Below are positions 7,740 through 14,840 of a stretch of 64,000 nucleotides of DNA, one piece after another. The notes beneath the pieces are model-generated. The model searched no databases, had not been told where the DNA came from, and saw nothing but the letters and a program-made list of their open reading frames with translations. Numbering within the stretch: the first letter of the stretch is position 1; every line of letters begins with the position of its first letter. Source of the DNA: Bin87 sp026710825. GTDB lineage: Bacteria; Chloroflexota; Dehalococcoidia; Lucifugimonadales; UBA3495. The translations under genes were made by a program, and so were the position numbers. The stretch covers positions 1,054,001 through 1,118,000 of the forward strand of contig OZ247427.1 of assembly GCA_965232815.1 (NCBI GenBank), in the 5' to 3' direction.

Positions 7740-8534
7740 TTACGGATGCTTGATGCTCACACCGCCATCGATCGCCCAGGTCTGTCCCGTGACGTATGCC
7801 GCCGCCGGCGACGCCAGATACACCGCCAGGTAACCCACCTCGATCAGCCGGCCCACGCGGCCCAGCGGCACCGTATCTCCCGCGCCGGCGTCCCGCGCCG
7901 CAAACGCCTCCTCCGACATCTGCTCCGGATCGGGGAAACTCCCCGGCGCGATGGCGTTGCAGCGCACCCCGTGGGGCGCCCACTCCTGCGCCACCACCTC
8001 GGTGAATCGCATCAGGCCCGCCTTGGCCGCGTCGTACGCTCCCGACATCGGCCGGCCCCTGAACGACGCCCACCCGCTGATGTTGATCACATTCCCTTGG
8101 CCGCGTTCCAGCAGGTGCGGCCCAATCGCCCGGCAGCCCTGGAACGCCTCGGTCAGGTTGATGTCCACAATCTCGTGCCACTCGGCCTCGGTCATCCCCG
8201 GCACGTCGCTGCCGGGCAGTTGCACCACCGGCTTGCGGATGGCGTCGCCCACGCAGTTCACCAGCGTGTCGATGTGGCCAAACTCGGCGATGGCGCGCGC
8301 CACGATGGCGTCGGTGTCGGCCGCCGTTGTCGCATCGCCCGTCAGCGGCAGGCACTCCCGGCCCAGCGCCCGTACTTCCTCCGCAACCTTGTTGACTCCG
8401 GTCGGCGTCAGACCCGTAACCGCCACGTCCGCGCCCGCCTGCGCAAAGGCCAGCGCAATCCCCTTGCCGATGCCTCGTCCCGCTCCCGTCAGCAGCACCT
8501 TCTGACCGGAAACATCGAATATATCCAGGCTCAT
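7740..8534 (-). CDS. Short-chain dehydrogenase/reductase (SDR)
   Basis: A 264-residue classical SDR that oxidises or reduces an alcohol/ketone with NAD(P)H. Nucleotide-binding motif TGAGRGIG (16-23), N126, S153, Y167 and K171 form the standard tetrad, and the C-terminal TWAIDGGVS is the usual SDR ending. Start was placed at ATG 8534, preceded by the strong ribosome-binding sequence AGGAGGGGAAG; the longer reading to 8675 runs through a dispersed repeat. An extended loop with DVPGMTEAEWHE before the catalytic region is typical of uncharacterised SDRs. Substrate unknown. Confidence 0.92.
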   Translation of the reverse strand: MSLDIFDVSGQKVLLTGAGRGIGKGIALAFAQAGADVAVTGLTPTGVNKVAEEVRALGRECLPLTGDATTAADTDAIVARAIAEFGHIDTLVNCVGDAIRKPVVQLPGSDVPGMTEAEWHEIVDINLTEAFQGCRAIGPHLLERGQGNVINISGWASFRGRPMSGAYDAAKAGLMRFTEVVAQEWAPHGVRCNAIAPGSFPDPEQMSEEAFAARDAGAGDTVPLGRVGRLIEVGYLAVYLASPAAAYVTGQTWAIDGGVSIKHP

Positions 8535-8606
8535 CTTCCCCTCCTGATCATCCTCATTTATCGCGCCGTAATGGTGCCACAACACCCCCATCCCGGCAAC
8601 CGCCAT

Positions 8607-8645
8607 ACTCCCTCGCCCCTTGCGGGAGAGGGCCGGGGTGAGGGG
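8607..8645. repeat. Dispersed CTCCC...GGGAG repeat, copy 1
   Basis: The sequence reads CTCCCTCGCCCCTTGCGGGAG followed by AGGGCCGGGGTGAGGGG. A close relative is at 45094-45130 (CTCTCCCTTGACGGGAGAG then GGCTGGGGTGAGGGTG). The shared hairpin plus GGGGTGAGGG tail indicates one dispersed repeat family. It lies between divergent SDR and flavin oxidoreductase genes. Confidence 0.75.
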
Positions 8646-8706
8646 TATCACCGCCATGTGATACAGTTGCGCCATCCATTACGCATTCACCGCACAGGAG
8701 GCCCCC

Positions 8707-9804
8707 ATGCAGTTCGGAATCTTTACCATCGTCCCCTATCACGAGGACTTCACACCATCCCAGGCCCTCAACGACGCGTTGGAGCAGATCGCCTTCGCCG
8801 ACCAGGCCGGCCTCGATGAAGCCTGGCTCGGCGAGCACCGCTTCTCTCGCCACGGCCTGCTCTCCGGCATCTGGTCATTCCTCGGAGCGGTGGCGGGACG
8901 CACCAAAAACATCCGCATCGGCACCGCCGTAATCGTCCTGCCCCTGCACAACCCCATCCTCGTCGCCGAGGAAGTCGCCATGCTGGACGTGATCAGCAAC
9001 GGCCGCTTCAACTTCGGCATCGGCGCCGGCTACCAGCAGCAGGAATTCGACGGCGTCGGCGTCGACATCGACACCAGCCGCGAGCGGTTCCAGGAAGCCG
9101 TCGATGTCATCATCCAGGCCTGGACCCAGGAACGGCTCACCTACCACGGCAAGTACACCAACGTCGACGATCTCTGGGTGCTGCCCAAGCCCGTGCAGAA
9201 GCCGTATCCGCCGCTCTTCCAGGCCGTCAGCACCAGTCCGGCCAGCATCGACTTCGCCGCCAGTCGCCAGATCCAGGTCATCACCGGCGGACCCACCGAC
9301 ATCCTCGGCCAGGCTCCCCAGGTCATCCAGCGCTGGCGCGACAGGATGGACGAGTACGGCCACCCCCACGCGCACCTCAACCCGCCCATGTCCAAGTCCA
9401 TCTACGTGGCCCCCACGATGGAGGAGGCCGAGCGCGACCCCGTCGGCCTCGAGGACTTTTCGTCCCGTGTGCTGCGTTCCGCCGGTTCCAGCGGCGCGCC
9501 CATCGGCATGCCCGTGGACAAAAACGGCAAGATCGCCAAGGGCTACGAGCACTGGGCCAACCGGCAACAGGATCGTGAGCGCCGCGACGACGTCGGACAC
9601 GCAGGCCTGCCGCCGCTCCGTGGCACCCCCGAGGTCGTCGCCGAGCGTCTCAAGCAGGTGCAGGAGGCTGGCATCAACCACGTCTTCGGCAACTTCGGCT
9701 TCGCGGGCCTGCCCCACAGCAAGGTCATGCGCTCCATCGAACTCTTCGCCACCGAAGTCATGCCCCACTTCCAGGACGCCCCCGTAGCCACCCCCGCCGA
9801 CTGA
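8707..9804 (+). CDS. LLM-class flavin-dependent oxidoreductase (bacterial luciferase-like)
   Basis: A 365-residue TIM-barrel flavoenzyme of the luciferase-like monooxygenase superfamily. The N-terminus MQFGIFTIVPYHED, the strand/loop AWLGEHRFSRHG (FMN and substrate region), IRIGTAVIVLPLHNP and GRFNFGIGAGYQQQEF are characteristic. It probably uses reduced FMN and O2 to oxidise a small organic molecule. The start follows AGGAGGCCCCC. It is divergent from the SDR gene and alone in its transcript. It is one of three such proteins in the window; they are not close copies of each other. Confidence 0.9.
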   Translation: MQFGIFTIVPYHEDFTPSQALNDALEQIAFADQAGLDEAWLGEHRFSRHGLLSGIWSFLGAVAGRTKNIRIGTAVIVLPLHNPILVAEEVAMLDVISNGRFNFGIGAGYQQQEFDGVGVDIDTSRERFQEAVDVIIQAWTQERLTYHGKYTNVDDLWVLPKPVQKPYPPLFQAVSTSPASIDFAASRQIQVITGGPTDILGQAPQVIQRWRDRMDEYGHPHAHLNPPMSKSIYVAPTMEEAERDPVGLEDFSSRVLRSAGSSGAPIGMPVDKNGKIAKGYEHWANRQQDRERRDDVGHAGLPPLRGTPEVVAERLKQVQEAGINHVFGNFGFAGLPHSKVMRSIELFATEVMPHFQDAPVATPAD

Positions 9805-9808
9805 TCAC

Positions 9809-9863
9809 GGGCCATCCCGAATCCAGCAACCCACTCGTGGGGCAGGTTTGAAACCTGCCCCAC
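9809..9863. repeat. Compound repeat: conserved leader plus 27-bp palindrome
   Basis: GGGCCATCCCGAATCCAGC and following bases to ACTCGTG (9809-9839) run into a perfect odd palindrome with arms GTGGGGCAGGTTT and AAACCTGCCCCAC (9837-9863). The leader recurs almost unchanged at 10994-11028, where it runs into a different palindrome. The rest of the 9805-10096 gap shows no gene. Confidence 0.7.
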
Positions 9864-10096
9864 GCCGGCACGCCGCGCTCTAACCCGCTGAAAAGTAAAC
9901 CGTCCCCTGCATTGCAGGACAAATCCCATCACCAGCCCGACTTCCTCCCGCCACCCTGATCGCACCCCGTCGTTCCAGCAATAATTCGGAGATGCGCCTT
10001 GGGCGTACAGGAATCCAGAAATGCGTCGCGCGTGCCCATTTGAATAAGGAACACTGACGTGAACTCCGAAGAACCGTCGCCATATGAGGAGGAAAT

Positions 10097-10792
10097 ATGC
10101 GCAGACTCTCTGCTCACACCCTATTGCTATTTGCGTTAATCATTATGGCCAGCATCGCAGCAATGCCAGCCACGCTGGCCAAGCCGAACGCGCCGACCAC
10201 CCAAGCAACCAGCAACCCCGGCGAGCTTACGATTACCTGGGAGCGGATTCCAGGAGCGCAGTATTACACCGTCGGTTGGATCAACTGGACCCAGGGACGG
10301 CCGGTGCACGAGGCCGGCGGGGACTGGCTCAGCCTATTCCATTACTCCACAGTGCCGGGCGGTGAAACCGGTTACACGGTAACCGGGCTCACTGGTGGTC
10401 AAAACCACCACGCAATCATCAGGGCAACCGATGTATCAAGCGGGCGCTTCGGCGGAGACTATTCGGCATGGTCGGCGTGGTCGCCAGCGGTTCAGCCAGC
10501 ATCGCCACCACCACCATCAGCCCCGGGCGACTCTTCCTTCCTCACACCCCCAGCTTCCAGTGGGAATTGTTCCGAGGGGCAGCGGCTTCACCCAGGGCAA
10601 GCTTGCGTTTGGCCTCCTGGGAACTTCACCGTGTTCGCAATCAACGGCGGGGACTATCATAACTGGGCAGTTCTTCACGACGGTGGTTCGATCAGATTAC
10701 TGCAAGGGAGAGCAACTGGCCAACATGTAGGCGATCGGACTCTCCGCATCCAGAAGCAAGGCAATGTTTGGGTCATTACGGAAGTCAGTTAG
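10097..10792 (+). CDS. Secreted fibronectin type III protein
   Basis: The 231-residue product has a cleavable signal peptide (about 1-28, basic MRR then hydrophobic LLLFALIIMASIAAMPATLA). A fibronectin type III domain follows (about 30-133: PNAPTTQATSNPGELTITW ... YTVTGLTGGQNHHAIIRA), then a proline/serine linker and a small C-terminal domain (about 155-231) with paired cysteines (GNCSEG, GQACVWPPG). The start is supported by AGGAGGAAAT just upstream. Function is unknown; it is likely an extracellular binding protein. Repeat-rich DNA lies on both sides. Confidence 0.8.
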   Translation: MRRLSAHTLLLFALIIMASIAAMPATLAKPNAPTTQATSNPGELTITWERIPGAQYYTVGWINWTQGRPVHEAGGDWLSLFHYSTVPGGETGYTVTGLTGGQNHHAIIRATDVSSGRFGGDYSAWSAWSPAVQPASPPPPSAPGDSSFLTPPASSGNCSEGQRLHPGQACVWPPGNFTVFAINGGDYHNWAVLHDGGSIRLLQGRATGQHVGDRTLRIQKQGNVWVITEVS

Positions 10793-10877
10793 CAGCGTCG
10801 CGTGTCGATGCAACGACCCATCCTCTCGATACGCCTCGCTCATCCTTCGCCATAGTCAAAATGAGCAAAACATAGCG

Positions 10878-10997
10878 CTACCCGTAGCAGCTGTATTGGG
10901 TGTCAAGGTGAGATCGGTGTAACTGGGTGCCAAGGCTTCGGTTTCGGGCGATGGCGGTGAGGATGGTGAGTAGCTTGCGCATGCTGGCGGTGAGGGC
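10878..10997 (-). pseudogene. IS110-family transposase C-terminal remnant
   Basis: Reading the minus strand gives ALTASMRKLLTILTAIARN, then about 20 residues to a stop at 10878. The pattern resembles the C-terminus of IS110/IS116/IS902 transposases (typically KVALxAxMRKLLxILNAxxR). No upstream part of the transposase remains; the dispersed repeat at 10994 abuts the break point. It is too short to be functional. Confidence 0.5.
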
Positions 10998-11049
10998 CAT
11001 CCCGGATCCAGCAATCCACTCGTAGGGCCGACGCATGCGTCGCCCCTTA
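10994..11049. repeat. Compound repeat copy 2 with GTAGGG palindrome
   Basis: GGGCCATCCCGGATCCAGC and following bases to ACTC (10994-11020) match 9809-9835 with few changes. A palindrome with arms GTAGGGcCGACGC and GCGTCGCCCCTTA (11022-11049) follows, a member of the GTAGGGGCGA family. Confidence 0.7.
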
Positions 11050-11593
11050 TTCGTGCGTCCGCACAGTCATCCAACCCAGCATCCTGTGAATCCTGTCTAT
11101 CCATGCAAAATAACTGATTTCCTAAACACTGACACCCGCCCGTTGCGCCACTCCGTACCCACGTTCTATCCTAACTGTGTCAGGTTCCCCGCTCGGTACT
11201 CGAGAACCGGACGGGGTCGGCCGCATCGCATGCAGCGGCAAGCCACCAAACTACCAAAATTGGCGAGGTGTCTAAAAGGGTTCGGGTCGCGCAACGGCCT
11301 GTCGGTTCCAATGCAGAATCTGGTTCACAAGGGGCATAGGGTCGCCATTTTCCGCGATCAAGCCCTCTGAACCCGGCGGGTGCCACCACCGCTCCGTGTC
11401 GTGGTCTCCGGTCTCAACGATCGGCGGACTGCGGGACATGGAAGTCTAGGGCAAAACTTTCTGCGCAAAAACAGTGTTGGCCGTGCTCCGACACGCAACC
11501 CGAACCCCACACCTGACACCAAAATCAGCAAACCCCAAACCACCACAAAAAAGGAGAAAGCCCGCCGTAATAACCACTCAACACCCCACATTC

Positions 11594-11620
11594 TAGGGGC
11601 GGATCGTCATCCGCCCTTTA
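11594..11620. repeat. Degenerate GTAGGGGCGA-family palindrome
   Basis: TAGGGGCGGAT-CGTC-ATCCGCCCTTTA is an imperfect inverted repeat related to the dispersed GTAGGGGCGAAT palindromes elsewhere in the window. Confidence 0.55.
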
Positions 11621-11831
11621 CTCTCCACGCGTGCCGGTTCTGTCAATGCGAGCGCAACGCGGCAACGTCGTCGCTCGCCCACCGGCCCCTCATGTCGGGA
11701 CGGGTATCATAGCCGGCGTGCCAACTTGACACGCCTGCCATTCCCGCATAATCTTTGCCCCACAAAATCATCCGATTCCGGCAAAATTCCCGGCACGATT
11801 CGCCGGGTTTTGTCAGCATTGAGGGGGAACC

Positions 11832-12239
11832 ATGGTCAAACAGGGTGTCGTGCCCGACGATTTAAACAAGCCGTTCTTTGACGCTGCCAACGATGGCCGC
11901 CTGGTGATCCAGTGTTGCACAGCGTGCGACCGTCTCTGCTTCCCGCCGCGACCGACCTGCGACCTGTGCGGCTCCGGCGACAACATGACCTGGAAGGAAA
12001 TGAGTGGCCGCGGCACCATCTACAACTATGGCGTCGTGTACGACTGCCCCGTCGCTGCTCTCAAAGAAAACCTTCCCTTCAACCTCGCGGCCATCCAACT
12101 CGAAGAAGACCCCGGCATCCTGATGTATTCCCACCTGCCGGGTACGCCGGCCGACGAGGTCCCGGTCGGTGGCTCGGTCACAGTGATCTTTGAGGAAACC
12201 GCCAACGGACAGAAGGTTCCCGAATGGCAGGTCGTCTGA
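11832..12239 (+). CDS. Zinc-ribbon/OB-fold DUF35 protein
   Basis: The 135-residue protein has an N-terminal rubredoxin-like zinc ribbon (C29-x2-C32 and C43-x2-C46) and a C-terminal OB-fold (TWKEMSGRGTIYNYGVVYD ... VTVIFEE). DUF35 proteins partner with thiolase-like or HMG-CoA-synthase-like enzymes and are thought to shape acyl-CoA binding. The thiolase-like gene starts 53 nt downstream on the same strand, the classic arrangement, so the two probably form one complex. The ATG follows GAGGGGGAACC. Confidence 0.92.
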   Translation: MVKQGVVPDDLNKPFFDAANDGRLVIQCCTACDRLCFPPRPTCDLCGSGDNMTWKEMSGRGTIYNYGVVYDCPVAALKENLPFNLAAIQLEEDPGILMYSHLPGTPADEVPVGGSVTVIFEETANGQKVPEWQVV

Positions 12240-12292
12240 TACGGCCAACCTGCCAACCCGCCCAAAAAGTTTGCGAAACTGAGGAGTGAGAT

Positions 12293-13624
12293 ATGACCAC
12301 TCAAATGGCGCCAGAATCAATGTACCGCTCCACCGAGGGCCTGGGCGTTTGGGAACACCGGGGTAAGGTCGCCGCCGTCGGCATCGGCCACTCGCCCACC
12401 ACCCGTCGCTGGGACGGACAGCCCGATACCTCCGTCGGCGCTTGGAGCATCATGGCCTGCCGTCAGGCCATCGCGGACGCCGGCGTCGATCCCAGCGAGG
12501 TCGACGGCATCGTCCTCGTTCCCGTAACCACCACCGGCGCCCACTGGGACGCCAACACCCCTGTCCCCCAGGACGTCGTCAACGCGTTCAACCCGACCGA
12601 CGATCCCTTGGACGGCATCGGCCAGCTCAGCGCCGAGTGGCTCATCAAAAACATGCCTGAGCTCACCAACGTAAAGTTCACCATGTACGCTCCCGGCTGC
12701 ATGTCCGCCGCCATCGTCGTGGCCGCCCAGGCAGTGGGCGACGGCCTGGCCAGCACCTGCCTCGTCCTCAAGGGCTGGCACAACCTGGAGGGCCGCTACA
12801 ACCACGGCGGAATCAGCGCGGCCGACGAAGTCCCCGGCGCCTTTGCCCTCAGCCCCGGCCGAACCCTGTGGGGCGCGCCCGGCTGCTACGGCACCGCCCT
12901 CCAGTTTGCCCAGTACTGCACCAAGTACGGCAAGAATCACGACATGATGGCCCCCTTCATGGAGAACTCCCGCCGCAACGGCCTGCTCTTCCCCGAAGGC
13001 TACTGGGCGCAGCACCGTCCCGAGCAGCTGCCTCCGGAGGACTATCTGAACTCGCGCTGGATCGCCAAGCCGGCCAACCTGTTCGACAACGACATCCCGA
13101 TCATGGCCTCGGCAGCCTACCTGTTCACCACCGCCGACCGCGCCCAGAACATGGCGCAGAAGCCGGTCTACATCCTCGGCCATGCCTCCAGCCGCGGCGT
13201 ACCCCGCAGCATCACGCCCACCCTGGAAGAAGTCGAAGCCGAAACCAACTCCACCGGTCGCAAGATCTACGAAGCCGCCGGCATCACCCCCGACGACCTC
13301 TCCTTCGAGAACATGTACGACGGGTTCGCCCAGTTCCACCAGTTCCACATCGAGGGACTGCGCTACCGCGGGATGGAGCGAGGAGACGCGCTGGACTTCT
13401 ACCAGACTGACATCAGCATCGAGGGCCCGAACCCCATCCTGCCCAGCGGCGGCAACATTGGCGGTGGTCGCAGCCGATTCTGGATGCACACCGACAGCAT
13501 CCAGCAGATCCAGGGCCGCGCCGGCGCCCGGTCCCTGACCGGCGTCACGCCGGAAATCGGCGTATCCGGCGGCCCCATGCCCCTGGGAGGCAACTTCACC
13601 GTGTGGAGCGCAACCCCCAACTAG
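12293..13624 (+). CDS. Thiolase-like protein (SCP-x type), partner of DUF35
   Basis: A 443-residue thiolase-fold protein. The nucleophilic-elbow cysteine is C136 in YAPGCMSAA, followed by VVAAQAVGDGLASTCLVLKG. The C-terminal half contains ENMYDGFAQFHQF and LPSGGNIGGGR, the regions that carry the His and Gly-rich loops in canonical thiolases, but without the standard Cys-Gly second cysteine loop. Such proteins with DUF35 partners act in side-chain degradation (e.g. steroid aldolases) or unknown acyl-CoA reactions. Start ATG is preceded by GAGGAGTGAGAT. Lyase versus thiolase activity is open. Confidence 0.85.
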   Translation: MTTQMAPESMYRSTEGLGVWEHRGKVAAVGIGHSPTTRRWDGQPDTSVGAWSIMACRQAIADAGVDPSEVDGIVLVPVTTTGAHWDANTPVPQDVVNAFNPTDDPLDGIGQLSAEWLIKNMPELTNVKFTMYAPGCMSAAIVVAAQAVGDGLASTCLVLKGWHNLEGRYNHGGISAADEVPGAFALSPGRTLWGAPGCYGTALQFAQYCTKYGKNHDMMAPFMENSRRNGLLFPEGYWAQHRPEQLPPEDYLNSRWIAKPANLFDNDIPIMASAAYLFTTADRAQNMAQKPVYILGHASSRGVPRSITPTLEEVEAETNSTGRKIYEAAGITPDDLSFENMYDGFAQFHQFHIEGLRYRGMERGDALDFYQTDISIEGPNPILPSGGNIGGGRSRFWMHTDSIQQIQGRAGARSLTGVTPEIGVSGGPMPLGGNFTVWSATPN

Positions 13625-13643
13625 GCGATCTCCTTCCTGGCAT

Positions 13644-13671
13644 CGTCATTCCTGCGAAAGCAGGAATCCAG
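13644..13671. repeat. Dispersed hairpin ATTCCTGC-GAAA-GCAGGAAT
   Basis: CGTC then a perfect 8-bp stem ATTCCTGC/GCAGGAAT with a GAAA tetraloop and CCAG tail. It is the single left half of the double-hairpin element at 7626-7724 and 16264-16360. It sits just after the thiolase gene and could also act as a transcript-end structure. Confidence 0.75.
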
Positions 13672-13749
13672 ACATCAAGGATCACTCAGGGCGCCCCCCG
13701 TGGGCGCCCGAAATTCGGAACCAACCACCGCAACCGAGGAAAGCAAAAC

Positions 13750-14103
13750 ATGGCAATTCTGATCAGCTTCGACATCGACGGCACCCTGGAGGTGGGCGAC
13801 CCGCCTGGTCCATTGACCATGGACATGGTGCGCATCGTCCGGGAAAAGGGATTCCTCATCGGCAGTTGTTCCGACCGGCCGCCCAGCAGCCAGCGTTCCC
13901 TGTGGGAGGAATACAACATCACCGTGGACTTCGCCGTCGCCAAGCACCTGTTGGCCGGTGTCAAGACCGAGTTCGAAGCTGACGCCTACTACCACATCGG
14001 CGACCGCGAGGACCTGGACCGCCAGATGGCCCTGCGCGTCGGCTTCGATTTCCTCTGGCCCGACGAGGCCGCCGCCAAACCCTGGTTCGACGCCGAAGCG
14101 TAA
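13750..14103 (+). CDS. Small HAD-like phosphatase-fold protein
   Basis: The 117-residue protein begins AILISFDIDGTLEVGD, with HAD motif I D8-I-D10-G-T. IGSCSDRPPSS could supply the motif II serine and YYHIGDREDLDRQMA the motif IV aspartates. It is about half the length of common HAD hydrolases and lacks a cap domain, so it is a minimal or degenerate member, perhaps acting on a large substrate or as a non-catalytic protein. ATG 13750 begins right at the homology; longer readings start within the upstream hairpin. It is downstream of the DUF35/thiolase pair. Confidence 0.75.
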   Translation: MAILISFDIDGTLEVGDPPGPLTMDMVRIVREKGFLIGSCSDRPPSSQRSLWEEYNITVDFAVAKHLLAGVKTEFEADAYYHIGDREDLDRQMALRVGFDFLWPDEAAAKPWFDAEA

Positions 14104-14238
14104 CGCGCCAAACCCACTCCCACCAAACCCCTCATCCTGAGCCCGTCGACGGGTACGGCCTTAGAACGTGGCCCACATAGGCGAGGCAATGTCCGCTGGT
14201 GTCGGATCGCCTCTGCTTGCTGAGGACACTCCGACTGC

Positions 14239-14535
14239 TTAATCCGTGGGCGTTTCTTCTATCGCTTCGAGTTCCGGCGATCTCACGCCGTGTTGCAGCA
14301 GGATGGCGTCAACGAATGGCTTGAGCGCCCCTTGGGCTCCGATTATGTGCATCGCCACCGCCGCTGCGCCGGCGTCATCGGGGTCTTGGTCATAGAACAT
14401 GGCCACGCCGTTGGCAATGGAATCACCAAAAGCCGTATCGGCGCCGTTTGTGATGAACAGCACGTCGGCTTCTGCGTCGTAGGTGACTTCGATGTCAGGT
14501 AGGCCGGACTCAAGATTCATTCGTTTCGTGGCCAT
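14239..14535 (-). CDS. DUF2283-like small protein
   Basis: A 98-residue protein with the core DIEVTYDAEADVLFI typical of DUF2283, followed by an acidic middle (YDQDPDDAG). DUF2283 proteins are small and often found beside DUF4258-type partners, sometimes proposed as toxin-antitoxin-like pairs; no activity is established. Its ATG at 14535 overlaps the end of the upstream 64-residue gene by 19 nt on the same strand, so the two are translationally coupled. Confidence 0.7.
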   Translation of the reverse strand: MATKRMNLESGLPDIEVTYDAEADVLFITNGADTAFGDSIANGVAMFYDQDPDDAGAAAVAMHIIGAQGALKPFVDAILLQHGVRSPELEAIEETPTD

Positions 14536-14711
14536 GGTCGTCCTCCGAACCTGCTTTCCAGGCGGTGGTCAAAAAGGGCGGTGATCAGTTTCCCCTCTGA
14601 GTTGAAGACTACTTTCATCCATTGTGACGCCCCTTCCACCCTACCTGCAATGACCAGGGATGCTCTACCTCTGGCATCGGTCTCTGTCCATTCGGCACAA
14701 GGGTTCTCCAT
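14517..14711 (-). CDS. Small protein coupled to DUF2283 (possible DUF4258-type partner)
   Basis: The 64-residue product ends WMKVVFNSEGKLITALFDHR plus a short basic tail; that beta-strand pattern (KVVxxxxGxxITAxxD) resembles the end of DUF4258 domains but the sequence is too short to be sure. It overlaps the DUF2283 start by 19 nt. Gene order partner-then-DUF2283 matches known pairs. A dispersed palindrome lies just upstream. Confidence 0.5.
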   Translation of the reverse strand: MENPCAEWTETDARGRASLVIAGRVEGASQWMKVVFNSEGKLITALFDHRLESRFGGRPWPRNE

Positions 14712-14755
14712 TACCGTGACACCCCATGCTTCGCCCTTATCAATCCTCCCAACCC

Positions 14756-14783
14756 GTAGGGGCGACGCATGCGTCGCCCCTGC
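14756..14783. repeat. GTAGGGGCGA-family palindrome (GACGC form)
   Basis: Arms GTAGGGGCGACGCA and TGCGTCGCCCCTGC form a near-perfect inverted repeat. A second palindrome of the same family follows 19 bp later. Confidence 0.8.
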
Positions 14784-14802
14784 CGATACTTATACCAACA
14801 AT

Positions 14803-14830
14803 GTAGGGGCGAATAATCATTCGCCCCTAC
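14803..14830. repeat. GTAGGGGCGAAT palindrome, consensus copy
   Basis: Perfect arms GTAGGGGCGAAT and ATTCGCCCCTAC around AATC. Near-identical copies occur at 17662, 20044 and 33524, with variants at 11022, 14756, 36885 and 47645. Always intergenic; this one is 11 nt beyond the stop of the C1B peptidase gene. Confidence 0.85.
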
Positions 14831-14840
14831 TCGCGTTTGG

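Larger units (their letters stand above)
10793..11831. other. Repeat-rich intergenic region with no intact gene
   Basis: About 1 kb without a convincing complete gene. It holds the decayed 3' end of an IS110-type transposase (10878-10997), the second copy of the compound repeat (10994-11049) and a degenerate palindrome (11594-11620). Open frames here have no protein-like composition. It separates the FnIII gene from the DUF35/thiolase pair. Confidence 0.6.

Noticed and set aside
11035..11712. Several open frames in the 11.0-11.7 kb gap.
   Set aside because: Biased composition, they cross dispersed palindromes, and no conserved motif or start signal was seen.
12317..13489. 390-residue minus-strand frame opposite the thiolase-like gene.
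   Set aside because: Antisense shadow of a clear gene, G/V/D-rich and without motifs.
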